A DNA stretch of 64,000 bases, taken from Phenylobacterium sp. Its GTDB lineage: Bacteria; Pseudomonadota; Alphaproteobacteria; Caulobacterales; Caulobacteraceae. Positions 26,097 through 34,100 of the stretch are shown here, in pieces. The stretch's first letter is position 1. Every line of letters begins with the position of its first letter. Position numbers and translations under genes: made by a program. Location: contig NZ_PNLB01000010.1 of the NCBI RefSeq assembly GCF_013822795.1, forward strand, positions 62,001 through 126,000, read 5' to 3'. The notes under the pieces were generated by a model. It saw nothing but the letters and a program-made list of their open reading frames with translations. It was not told the origin of the DNA and ran no database searches.

Positions 26097-27442
26097 CCGC
26101 GCCCTGGGCCGGGCGGCCGACCGCATCCCTGTTCGGTCAACTGCTCGCCCTGATCGGGCTCAGCCTCGTCGCCGCCCAGGCGATCAGCCTGTTTCTGCTG
26201 TTCAACCTGCCGCCGCCGGCCCCGGACTTCTACCGGATCGGCGAGATCGTCCAGACCCTGCGCGGCTCGCCGCCGACCTTCACCGAGCGTCACCCGCTGA
26301 CGGTCACCATCGCCAAGACCCCGCCCCACCTGGTGATGGAGGGGCGGATGACGCCGAAGATCCGCGCCCAGATCGCCGCGGGGCTCGGCGTGCCGGTCGA
26401 GCGGGTGCAGGTCGCCTCGACCTCGCGGTTCCCGTTCTCCGACCGCCGCGTCTTCCGGGTCATCCGCGACCGCATGGCGCGCGAGGGCGGCGAGGTCGAA
26501 GACCATTTCATGATCGCGCCCTTCAAGGTCGCCGTGCAGCAGCCGGACGGCCGCTGGAAGGTGCTGTCGCCCGAGCGCGGCATCGGCCTCGACGCCTGGC
26601 AGCAGCGGATCGTGCTGCTGTTCCTGCTCTCGGCCCTGGCCATGACCCCGGTGGCCTTCGTCTTCGCCCGCCGGCTCTCCGCGCCCATCAGGCTTTTCAC
26701 CGATGCGGCCGAGCGGCTCGGCCGCGACCCACGCGCCCCGCCGCTGTCGCTCAAGGGCTCGGCCGAAATCAGCGTCGCGGTGAAGGCCTTCAACGACATG
26801 CAGGAGCGTCTGCGCCGCTACGTCGAGGACCGCACCGCCATGGTCGGGGCCATCGCTCACGACCTGCGCACGCCCCTGACCCGTCTGCGCTTCCGCATCG
26901 AAAACGTGCCCGAGGACGTGCGCGTGAAGATGGCCGCCGACATCGACCAGATGGAGGCGATGATCTCCGCGGCCCTGACCTTCGTGCGCGACACCAGCCG
27001 GCCGGGTGAGCGGACTTTGCTGGAGCTCTCCTCGCTGCTCGAAAGCGTCTGCGACGAGATGGCCGACACTGGGGCCGACACCCAGGTCGAGCTCGGCGAG
27101 AAGGTGGTGCTGGAGGGCGACCCCCTGGCCCTGCGCCGGCTGTTCGCCAACCTGCTGGAGAACGCGGTCAAGTTCGGCGGCCGCGCCCGCGCCCGCGTCT
27201 ATCGCGACGGCGCCAGCGCCATCGTCGAGATCGAGGACGACGGCCCCGGCATCCCGCCCGAGGAGATGGAGCGGGTGTTCGAGCCCTTCTATCGGCGCGA
27301 GCCCTCGCGCAGCCGTCAGACCGGCGGCATCGGCCTGGGACTGGCCGTGGTGCGCTCGGTGGCCCGCGGCCATGGCGGCGACGTCGTGCTGGAAAATCGC
27401 CTCGGCGGCGGCCTTACCGCCCGCGTCCAGCTGCCGATCTGA
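26093..27442 (+). CDS. EnvZ-like sensor histidine kinase
   Basis: 449 residues, GTG start overlapping the regulator stop. Two membrane helices (about 15-40 and 165-190) flank a periplasmic sensor of roughly 125 residues. HAMP follows (PIRLFTDAAERLG), then the phospho-acceptor histidine in AIAHDLRTPLTRL near 260. The ATPase domain shows NLLENAVKFGG near 352, EDDGPGIP near 382 and GIGLGLAVV near 415. The layout matches EnvZ partnered with the preceding OmpR-type regulator. Confidence 0.93.
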   Translation: MTAPWAGRPTASLFGQLLALIGLSLVAAQAISLFLLFNLPPPAPDFYRIGEIVQTLRGSPPTFTERHPLTVTIAKTPPHLVMEGRMTPKIRAQIAAGLGVPVERVQVASTSRFPFSDRRVFRVIRDRMAREGGEVEDHFMIAPFKVAVQQPDGRWKVLSPERGIGLDAWQQRIVLLFLLSALAMTPVAFVFARRLSAPIRLFTDAAERLGRDPRAPPLSLKGSAEISVAVKAFNDMQERLRRYVEDRTAMVGAIAHDLRTPLTRLRFRIENVPEDVRVKMAADIDQMEAMISAALTFVRDTSRPGERTLLELSSLLESVCDEMADTGADTQVELGEKVVLEGDPLALRRLFANLLENAVKFGGRARARVYRDGASAIVEIEDDGPGIPPEEMERVFEPFYRREPSRSRQTGGIGLGLAVVRSVARGHGGDVVLENRLGGGLTARVQLPI

Positions 27443-27508
27443 CCGCTCCGGAAAAATTTAACAGCCCCTGCGCGGCGTGCGTCCTCGCCGCTATCCCCTG
27501 CCCACCCA

Positions 27509-27523
27509 CGGACACCGTGTCCG
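27509..27523. promoter_or_regulatory. palindrome in the spacer before the KGG-motif gene
   Basis: CGGACACCGTGTCCG, 7-base arms around one C. It lies in the 227-base spacer between the kinase and the KGG gene, in which I see no other gene. It may be a regulator site or the remains of a terminator; no T-tract follows. Confidence 0.4.
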
Positions 27524-27669
27524 GACAAAGCTTTGCGGTACGAAACGTCGCAGGCTTCAATCGCATTTTGCGCGCAACCTCCTTTGCCCTTGGCGAGTTT
27601 GCTTGACCGTAAGGACAGCGAGGCGTCGGCCGCCCTCCCCCCGACGGTCGATGCATAGAGGAGCCGCTC

Positions 27670-27888
27670 ATGGATCTTGAACCCACCGCCAAGCCGAAAT
27701 CCCGCCGCGGATTTGCAGCAATGAATCCGGAACGCCGCCGCGAGATCGCGCGCAAGGGCGGCGCCAGCGTGCCGGGCGAGAAACGCAGCTTCGCCAAGGA
27801 CCGCGACCTGGCCGCCTCCGCCGGGCGCAAGGGCGGTGAGTCCTCGCGCGGCGGCGGTCGCAGTCGCGGCGACCGTCTCGAAAGCTGA
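27670..27888 (+). CDS. KGG-motif general stress protein
   Basis: 72 residues, very basic and glycine-rich. Two KGG units are visible: EIARKGGASVPGEKRSFAKD and ASAGRKGGESSRGG, with a preceding GFAAMNPERRREI. These match the small, probably disordered stress-induced proteins (con-10/YciG type). GAGGAG lies 6 bases before the ATG. It lies next to the ergothioneine gene in a stress-themed stretch, but I find no EcfG-type promoter before it. Confidence 0.85.
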   Translation: MDLEPTAKPKSRRGFAAMNPERRREIARKGGASVPGEKRSFAKDRDLAASAGRKGGESSRGGGRSRGDRLES

Positions 27889-27920
27889 GACGCCGAGGCG
27901 CCTGCCGACGCCAAGGTCGG

Positions 27921-30146
27921 TCAGGCCCTCAGCAACACCACTGCGAAGCTTGGGGCGGGGCTTTTCCAGCTCCGCTCCAACTTCCAGCCGGCTTCCGACG
28001 CCAGGTCCGCAAACCCCTCCATCGTGAACTTGTAGGAGTTCTCCGTGTGGATGGTTTCGCCCGCCGCGAAGCGGAACGTGCGCCCCGCCACGCTGACCAG
28101 TTGGTCGCGCTGGCTCACCAGATGCATCTCGATCCGGCTCTGATCGGCGTTCCACACCGCCTGGTGCTTGAACGCCGCAAGATCGAAGTCCCCCGCCAGT
28201 TCGCGGTTGATCCGCGCCAGCAGGTTCAGGTTGAAGGCCGCCGTCACGCCCTGGGCGTCGTCATAGGCCGCCGTCAGCGTCTCCGCGTCCTTGGCCAGGT
28301 CGATGCCGACCAGGAACCGCGCGTCCTCACCCAGCAGCCGCCGCGCCCCTGACAGGAACGCGACCACCTCGTTGGGCGTGAAGTTGCCGATGGTCGAGCC
28401 GGGGAAGTAGCCGACCCGCGGATGGCCCGCCGCATCCGGCAGCGCCAGGGCCTTGGTGAAGTCCTCCACCAGCGGCGCGACCTTCAGGTTCGGATAGTCC
28501 CGCCCGATCGCCGCGGCCGCCGCGTCCAGCGCCGAGGCGCTGATGTCGATGGGCGCATAGACGGCCAGCTGCGGGGCGGCGTCGAGCAACAGCCGGGTCT
28601 TGGTGCTCGCCCCGCTGCCGAACTCCACCAGCGTCGCGCCGGCCGGAATCGCCGCGGCCATCTCGCCCGCGGTCTCGCGCATCAGCGCCAGCTCGGTGCG
28701 GGTCGGATAGTACTCAGGCAGCTCGGTGATCGCCTCGAACAGCGCCGAACCCTCGGCGTCGTAGAAGTACTTGGCCGGCAGCGCCTTCTGCGGCCGCGAC
28801 AGCCCAGCGACCACGTCGCGCGCAAACTCGCTGTCCGGCGCCGACTCGGCCGGCCGCGCCGGCCCGTCCCAGGCCAGCCGCACGCCCGAGAACATCCACC
28901 GCTGCTGCGGATAGAAGAAGTTGCGGTAGCTGGCCCGCACATGCCCCGACGGCGTCGCGCAGCAGCCGCCGCGCAGCACCATCTGGCCGATCATGAACTT
29001 GCCATTGTACTCGCCGACCGCCCCGCCCGCTGGATGGAAGCCGGGATAGGGCGAGTAGGCGCTGCGGGTCCATTCCCAGACATCGCCGAACATCTGGCGC
29101 AGGCCCGGCGCCGACTTCGCCGCCGCGGGCCCGAACTGCCGTTGCTCGCGCAGATTGCCGGCCAGCGCCAACCCTTGCGCGGCGTGCTCCCACTCCGCCT
29201 CGGTCGGCAGCCGCGCCCCAGCCCAGCTCGCATAGGCGTCGGCCTCGTAGAAGCTGACATGGGTGACCGGCGCGTGCGGCGCGATCGCCCGCCGGCCCTG
29301 CAGGGTCATGGCCAGCCAGCCGCGCTCGCCCTGCTCCCAGTAGAGCGGCGCCTCCCAGCCCTCGGCCTGGACGCGCGCCCAGCCCTCCGACAGCCACAGC
29401 TCGGGCCGCCGATAGCCGCCGTCGGCCATGAAGGCCAGCCACTCGCCGTTGGTCACCAGCCGGTCGGCCAGCCGGTACGGCTCCAGATAGACTTTGTGCC
29501 GCGGCCCTTCGTTGTCGAACGCGAAGCCCTCGCCGGCATGGCCGATCTCGACCACGCCGCCGTCGAAGGCGACCTCGCCTGCCGGACCAGGATCGCGCCC
29601 GACCGGCAGCGCCGGCGCCGGCGCATAGGCGGGCTTCAGCGGCGACTGCGCGAACAGGTGCAGCACGTCCATCAGGATCAGCTCCTGATGCTGCTCCTCG
29701 TGCGCCAGACCCAGTTCGACCAGCTCGGCCAACCCCTCGACCGGCCCGGCCAGCAGACGGCTCATCGCCTCGTCGACATGCGCCCGATAGGCCAGCACCT
29801 GGCCCAGAGACGGGCGGGTCAGCAGCCCGCGCTGCGGGCGCGGCTGCCGCGGCCCCAGCGCCTCGTAGTACGAATTGAACAGGTAGCCGAACGCCGGATC
29901 GAACACCCGGTAGCCCGGCAGATGCGGGACCAGCAGGAAGGTCTCGAAGAACCAGGTCGTATGCGCCAGGTGCCACTTCACCGGGCTGGCGTCGGGCATC
30001 GACTGCGCGGCCTGGTCCTCGGCCGACAGGTGCGCCGTCAGCGCGATGCTCGCGTCGCGAACCTTGCGAAAGGGGTCTGGCGCGCCGCGGGCCCGCGCGG
30101 CCCGGGCCGGCGCGGGCGCGAACCTAGCCTTGTCGAATGACGCCAT
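27921..30146 (-). CDS. fused ergothioneine enzyme: EgtB sulfoxide synthase - EgtD histidine methyltransferase
   Basis: 741 residues carrying both halves of ergothioneine synthesis. Residues about 20-430 are EgtB: a DinB-like part with WHLAHTTWFFE near 58 and HEEQHQE near 150 (the three-His iron site), then an FGE-sulfatase domain ending RNFFYPQQRWMFSGVRLA near 420. A Pro/Ala-rich joint near 430-440 leads to EgtD with QKALPAKYFYD, the SAM motif EFGSGAS near 510, YFPGSTIGNF near 575 and a C-terminal beta module. EgtD would trimethylate histidine to hercynine, and EgtB would add sulphur with oxygen. No EgtE-like lyase is nearby. It is transcribed from an exact EcfG-type promoter 72 bases upstream. 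Confidence 0.93.
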   Translation of the reverse strand: MASFDKARFAPAPARAARARGAPDPFRKVRDASIALTAHLSAEDQAAQSMPDASPVKWHLAHTTWFFETFLLVPHLPGYRVFDPAFGYLFNSYYEALGPRQPRPQRGLLTRPSLGQVLAYRAHVDEAMSRLLAGPVEGLAELVELGLAHEEQHQELILMDVLHLFAQSPLKPAYAPAPALPVGRDPGPAGEVAFDGGVVEIGHAGEGFAFDNEGPRHKVYLEPYRLADRLVTNGEWLAFMADGGYRRPELWLSEGWARVQAEGWEAPLYWEQGERGWLAMTLQGRRAIAPHAPVTHVSFYEADAYASWAGARLPTEAEWEHAAQGLALAGNLREQRQFGPAAAKSAPGLRQMFGDVWEWTRSAYSPYPGFHPAGGAVGEYNGKFMIGQMVLRGGCCATPSGHVRASYRNFFYPQQRWMFSGVRLAWDGPARPAESAPDSEFARDVVAGLSRPQKALPAKYFYDAEGSALFEAITELPEYYPTRTELALMRETAGEMAAAIPAGATLVEFGSGASTKTRLLLDAAPQLAVYAPIDISASALDAAAAAIGRDYPNLKVAPLVEDFTKALALPDAAGHPRVGYFPGSTIGNFTPNEVVAFLSGARRLLGEDARFLVGIDLAKDAETLTAAYDDAQGVTAAFNLNLLARINRELAGDFDLAAFKHQAVWNADQSRIEMHLVSQRDQLVSVAGRTFRFAAGETIHTENSYKFTMEGFADLASEAGWKLERSWKSPAPSFAVVLLRA

Positions 30147-30217
30147 GGTCCCGCTCCATTCTGCTTCAGATTGTGCCGGAAATCACCGATGCCCGGCGGG
30201 ACGGTGCTGCCCCGGCA

Positions 30218-30242
30218 AACGTCGGACTTGGAACGCAGTTCC
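30218..30242 (-). promoter_or_regulatory. EcfG-type promoter for egtB-egtD
   Basis: On the minus strand GGAAC (30242-30238), 16 bases, CGTT (30221-30218). This matches the general-stress sigma consensus GGAAC-N16/17-CGTT exactly. The -10 ends 72 bases before the fused egt start. Confidence 0.78.
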
Positions 30243-30276
30243 TTGCATTTGGGGGCTCGGCGCGTTCCCGCAACCC

Positions 30277-30301
30277 GGAACGGTTGCCCCAAGGGCGCGT
30301 T
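30277..30301 (+). promoter_or_regulatory. EcfG-type promoter for the ECF sigma gene
   Basis: GGAAC (30277-30281), 16 bases, CGTT (30298-30301), an exact match to the general-stress consensus. It ends 56 bases before the sigma factor ATG, implying autoregulation or control by another EcfG protein. Confidence 0.78.
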
Positions 30302-30306
30302 GAGGT

Positions 30307-30325
30307 GCCACGAAAAGTACGTGGC
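30307..30325 (+). other. small hairpin in the predicted sigma-factor leader
   Basis: GCCACG / CGTGGC arms with a 7-base A-rich loop. It would lie in the 5' leader if transcription starts from the upstream EcfG-type promoter. Role unknown. Confidence 0.35.
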
Positions 30326-30357
30326 CCGCCAAGGGGACTAGGCGTTTCGAGGACAGC

Positions 30358-30894
30358 ATGGGCGGTGACACCGAGTGGCGCAACGAGGTGGTGGCGATGA
30401 TCCCCGCTCTGCGCGCCTTCGCATGGTCGCTCAGCCATAACGGGTCCGACGCCGACGATCTGGTGCAGGACACCCTGATCAAGGCCTGGTCCAATCGCGA
30501 CAAGTTCGAACCCGGCACCAACCTGCGGGCCTGGCTCTTCACCATCCTGCGCAACACCTACTACACCCAGGTGATCCGCCGCCGGCGCGAGGTCCGCGAC
30601 GAGACCGGCGAGTACGCCAACAACATGCGCACCCCGCCGACCCAGGACTGGAGCATCGCCATGCGCGCCCTCCAGGCCGGCCTCGCCCAACTGCCCGACG
30701 AACACCGCGAGGCGTTGATCCTGGTCGGCGCCGCCGGCCTCTCCTACGAGGAAGCGGCCGAGATCTGCGGTTGCGCGCTCGGCACCATCAAGAGCCGGGT
30801 CAACCGCGCCCGCGCTCGCCTGCTCAAGATCATGGACGCCGAGGAAGCCGCCGACGTCATGGCCCTCGACCACGCCGAAGCCAGCCGGGCCTAA
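30358..30894 (+). CDS. EcfG-type ECF sigma factor (general stress family)
   Basis: 178 residues with sigma region 2 (LRAFAWSLSHNGSDADDLVQDTLIKAW, near 18-46) and region 4 (LPDEHREALILVGAAGLSYEEAA, then GTIKSRVNRARARL near 145-158). The ILVGA-GLSYEEAA-ICGCA string is the hallmark of the EcfG group that drives general stress responses. The usual nepR and phyR partners are not adjacent, so this may be a second-tier paralogue such as Caulobacter SigU rather than the master factor. GAGGA precedes the ATG, and an exact GGAAC-N16-CGTT promoter lies upstream. Confidence 0.88.
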   Translation: MGGDTEWRNEVVAMIPALRAFAWSLSHNGSDADDLVQDTLIKAWSNRDKFEPGTNLRAWLFTILRNTYYTQVIRRRREVRDETGEYANNMRTPPTQDWSIAMRALQAGLAQLPDEHREALILVGAAGLSYEEAAEICGCALGTIKSRVNRARARLLKIMDAEEAADVMALDHAEASRA

Positions 30895-30903
30895 CCCCCA
30901 AAA

Positions 30904-31038
30904 TGTCATCCCGGTTTCGGCGAAGCCGAAGACCGGGCCCCATAACCACCAGATCTCGCAAGCCTCGGCAGGGCGGGCGTCGCACCTGCAAGCGCGTCGT
31001 GAATGGGTCCCGGTCTTGCTTCGCAAACCGGGATGACA
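30904..31038. repeat. REP-like element with terminal inverted repeats
   Basis: 135 bases bounded by perfect 14-base arms TGTCATCCCGGTTT (30904-30917) and AAACCGGGATGACA (31025-31038). The left end also folds on itself (CCCGGT, TTCGGC-GAA-GCCGAA, ACCGGG), and the right end likewise (CCCGGT ... ACCGGG). There is no coding frame. This is the usual plan of a non-autonomous or RAYT-associated intergenic repeat in alphaproteobacteria. Confidence 0.78.
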
Positions 31039-31118
31039 CCTGTTTCCAAAGCTCAGCGACTGGCGGACACAAGCCCCACCGCTACTATGCCGGGCGACTC
31101 GTTTCGCCTGGAGTATCC

Positions 31119-32390
31119 ATGTCCCGTACCCTGCCCGCCGCGCTCGCGCTGTCCGTCCTGATCACCGCGCCGGCGCTCGCCGCGCCCAAGGACGATGCGG
31201 CCAAGATCGTCGCCAGCCCGGCCTTCAAGGCCGCAACGGCGGTGCTCGATCGCGAGCACGAGCGCACCGTGCAGGACATCATCACCCTGACCGAGATTCC
31301 CGCCCCGCCCTTCAAGGAAGAGGCCCGCGGCAAGGCCTACAAGGCGATGCTGGAAGCCCACGGCCTGACCGACGTCGAGATCGACTCCGAGGGCAACGTC
31401 ATGGGTCTGCGCAAGGGAACTAAGCCCGGCCCGCTGGTCGTGGTCTCCGCCCACCTCGACACGGTCTTCCCGGAAGGCACCGACGTGAAGGTCCGCCGCG
31501 AGGGGACCAAGCTGTTCGCGCCGGGCGTCGCCGACGACACTCACAACCTCGCCGTCCTGCTCGCCTGGATCCGCGCCCTCGATGCGGCCAAGATCAAGAC
31601 CAAGAGCGACATCCTCTTCGTCGGCACGGTCGGCGAAGAAGGCGCCGGCGACCTGCGCGGCGTCCGCTACTTCTTCAACCACGGCAAGTACAAGGACCGG
31701 ACCAAGGCCTTCTTCTCGGTCGACGGCCTCGATCCCAGCGGCATCACCCACGTCGGCGTCGGGTCCAAGCGCTACCGCGTGACCTTCAACGGCCCCGGCG
31801 GCCACAGCTACGGCTCGTTCGGCATCGTCAACCCGATGGCGGCCATGGGCAAGGCGATCGCCGACTTCTACGAGGTCCAGGTCCCGACTTCGCCCAAGGT
31901 CACCTACTCGGCCTCGGTCACCGGCGGCGGCACCTCGGTCAACGCCATTCCCAACAAGGTCTTCACCGAGTTCGACATGCGCTCGGCCGACGCCGGCGAG
32001 CTCGCCAAGCTCGACACGCGCTTCAAGGAGATCATGCAGGCCGCCGTCGAACACGAGAACAAGGCCCGCTCCACCCGCGTCGGCGCGGTCAGCGTCGAGA
32101 TCAAGCCGATCGGCGACCGCCCCGCCGGCCAGACCGCCAAGGACACAACCCTGGTCGCCGGAACCGCCGCGGCGATCACCGCGCTGGGCTACACGCCGCA
32201 GTACGACGCTTCCTCCACCGACGCCAACGCACCGATGGCGCTCGGCATTCCGGCCATCACCATCGGCGGCGGCGGCTCGGGCGGCCGCGCCCACTCGCTG
32301 GACGAATGGATCGACGTCGAGAAGGCGGCCAGCGTCCGCGGCATGAGCGTCGGCCTCGCCGCCGTCCTCGTCGCCGCCGGCGTGAACTAG
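31119..32390 (+). CDS. exported M20-family metallopeptidase
   Basis: 423 residues. Signal peptide with cleavage after APALA. The zinc-site motifs are VVSAHLDTVFPEG near 105-117, GVADDTHNLAVLLA near 138, VGTVGEEGAGDLRG near 170 and SVDG near 200. The central dimerisation domain has GPGGHSYGSFG near 227. Tripeptide or dipeptide amidase activity is likely; a precise substrate cannot be given. GGAG lies 5 bases before the ATG, which sets this start over a longer open frame. Confidence 0.9.
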   Translation: MSRTLPAALALSVLITAPALAAPKDDAAKIVASPAFKAATAVLDREHERTVQDIITLTEIPAPPFKEEARGKAYKAMLEAHGLTDVEIDSEGNVMGLRKGTKPGPLVVVSAHLDTVFPEGTDVKVRREGTKLFAPGVADDTHNLAVLLAWIRALDAAKIKTKSDILFVGTVGEEGAGDLRGVRYFFNHGKYKDRTKAFFSVDGLDPSGITHVGVGSKRYRVTFNGPGGHSYGSFGIVNPMAAMGKAIADFYEVQVPTSPKVTYSASVTGGGTSVNAIPNKVFTEFDMRSADAGELAKLDTRFKEIMQAAVEHENKARSTRVGAVSVEIKPIGDRPAGQTAKDTTLVAGTAAAITALGYTPQYDASSTDANAPMALGIPAITIGGGGSGGRAHSLDEWIDVEKAASVRGMSVGLAAVLVAAGVN

Positions 32391-32427
32391 CGGGCCCGCC
32401 CGGTCGCCCCCTGAAGCGGCCGGGGCC

Positions 32428-33051
32428 TTAGCGGGCGAGCAGCGACAGCAGGCCCTTAAGCCAGCTCACCAGCCCGTCCCAGAGGCCGGCCAGCCACGAC
32501 GTCGGCGTGGCCGGCCTTTCGGGAACGAACCAACTCGGCGCGGCCGGCGGGGCGCAGTTCATGTTCATGCCCACGCCCTTCAGATAGCCGCGCCGCACGC
32601 CGCCGGCCTTGATCGCCGCCTCCACCGCCTTGCGGTGACGGTCGGCCCCGCTCAGCTTGCGCACCCAGCCGCGGAACGGCAGCAGGTCCTGGGCCTCGCC
32701 GCGCACCTCGGCCACCGCCGCGGCCTTGGCCTGGGCCCCCAGCTTCTGCATCCGCGTGCGTTCGTCCGGCGCCGGCGCCTCGTCCAGGTCCGGCCCCAGC
32801 ACCGCATCCAGCCGCCCGATCTCGCCGGCGATCGCCTCGCAGCGGGTCAGTTCGAGCGCCTCGTACGGATTGGCGACCGCCCGGATCAGCACGTCCGGGA
32901 TCTGCGCCTGCTTGAGGTTCAGGTCTTCCAGCGGCGCGGTCACCGCCCCACGAAATCCCTCGTCGACCTGGGTCGTGCCGCGGTCCGTCGCCGCCGCAGA
33001 ACTCGCCGCCAGCAGCGCCGCCGCCGTTAGCCAGATCAATCTCGTCATCAT
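32428..33051 (-). CDS. exported hypothetical protein (207 aa)
   Basis: Signal peptide MMTRLIWLTAAALLAASSAAA at the start, so periplasmic or lipid-associated. Mostly helical, with charged segments (EAPAPDERTRMQKLGAQAKAAAVAEVRGE), a Cys near residue 64 and one in NMNCAPPAAP near 165. An amphipathic C-terminal helix (WLAGLWDGLVSWLKGLLSLL) could contact a membrane. No family recognised. The frame continues upstream but only antisense to the next gene, so the ATG at the signal peptide is chosen. Converges with the M20 gene. Confidence 0.75.
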   Translation of the reverse strand: MMTRLIWLTAAALLAASSAAATDRGTTQVDEGFRGAVTAPLEDLNLKQAQIPDVLIRAVANPYEALELTRCEAIAGEIGRLDAVLGPDLDEAPAPDERTRMQKLGAQAKAAAVAEVRGEAQDLLPFRGWVRKLSGADRHRKAVEAAIKAGGVRRGYLKGVGMNMNCAPPAAPSWFVPERPATPTSWLAGLWDGLVSWLKGLLSLLAR

Positions 33052-33189
33052 CCCCCACCCTAGCCTTTGCACGCCTGCGCGCGCTGCGACGTTTCGCGCG
33101 TCGGCCGCCCCCGAGTCGATGTCCGCGGCGACGGAACACGCCCCTCGCCCCGCCGTTTCCGAATGGAGGAGCTCTGGAGGATCAGGTCC

Positions 33190-33921
33190 ATGCCCAACCG
33201 CCCGACCCCGCCCGACGAACCGCGCCGCCGACGCCGCCGACGCGATGAGCCGCAACAGGGCGCACCCGAGCCGCGCAGCTTCGGCGAGGAAGGCCGCTAC
33301 TCCTCCGACCAGGCCCGCTACCACGGCGCCGACACCCGCTCGTACGACGCCTTCGGCGCCCACCGGCCCAGCGAGATGCGCCCCGACTGGCGGCGCGGCC
33401 GTTACGAATCCGGCCGTGACAGCGCCCCGGACGTACCCTTCGACGAGGCCGACGCCCTGGCCCGCGGCTACTACAGCCTCGATGCGCCCCATGGCGGCCA
33501 AGAGTACGGAATTGAGCAGCACGGCTATCGCCAATCCATCGTCCGCCGCCGCGCCCGCCCGCCCGGCGCCGCCCCTACCGAGGCCGAGTGTGCGCCCTAC
33601 GGCGACCAGCCGCTGGACCCGCGCGATTTGGGAGTGCGCGAATTCGGCCCGCCGGCCGACTACGCCTATCACCCGGGCGCCGAGGCCGAATTCGAGCTTG
33701 AGTACCTCGACTGGCGCGAAGCCAAGCTCTCGGCCCACGACCGCGACTACGCCGCCTGGCGCGCCGAGCAGCAGCGCAAATACGACACCGAGTACCGCGC
33801 CTTCCGCGGCGAGTGGCAGGAGCGCTTCGACCGCGGTTTCGCCGAGTGGCGCAGTCGACGCGACGACTCGCTGAGCCCGTCCCGCGGCGACGACGATCCG
33901 CCCCCTGACGATCGGATGTGA
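33190..33921 (+). CDS. Arg/Asp/Tyr-rich, probably disordered hypothetical protein
   Basis: 243 residues. GGAGG (33176-33180) nine bases upstream sets the ATG, though one at 33163 is possible. The N-terminal half is disordered and basic (RRRRRRRDEPQQ), followed by many RY, DR and SYD pieces. Residues about 170-235 are a heptad-like helix rich in Trp, Arg and Tyr (EYLDWREAKLSAHDRDYAAW, RQQKYDTEYRAF). It has no signal or membrane segment. Similar charged Trp/Tyr repeats occur in uncharacterised Caulobacterales proteins, but I cannot name a family. Confidence 0.7.
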   Translation: MPNRPTPPDEPRRRRRRRDEPQQGAPEPRSFGEEGRYSSDQARYHGADTRSYDAFGAHRPSEMRPDWRRGRYESGRDSAPDVPFDEADALARGYYSLDAPHGGQEYGIEQHGYRQSIVRRRARPPGAAPTEAECAPYGDQPLDPRDLGVREFGPPADYAYHPGAEAEFELEYLDWREAKLSAHDRDYAAWRAEQQRKYDTEYRAFRGEWQERFDRGFAEWRSRRDDSLSPSRGDDDPPPDDRM

Positions 33922-33941
33922 TTCGCCTCACACGCGATCAG

Positions 33942-33975
33942 TTCCCGCCCAGCGGGAAACAATGTTCGGTGAACA
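33942..33975. other. two adjacent dyads downstream of the Arg-rich gene
   Basis: TTCCCGC / GCGGGAA (33942-33958) and TGTTC / GAACA (33963-33975). The first may be a terminator stem, although no T-tract follows; the second resembles a small operator. They lie in the 179-base spacer before the LuxR gene, in which no gene is visible. Confidence 0.35.
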
Positions 33976-34100
33976 TGCACTGCGAGCTGCCGAAACGGCC
34001 CAAATAGTCCTATCGGCCAGATGACTCGCCCGCCCGAAACCCATACTAGCGCTACGGAAATTTGATCGGGCGGCGCGAGGCGGCCGCCAGGGGGTGAGTG

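Noticed and set aside
27443-27669. EcfG-type promoter before the KGG stress gene
   Set aside because: I looked for GGAAC-N16/17-CGTT in the spacer and found none; the closest piece, CCGGAAAAA, lacks a -10 partner.
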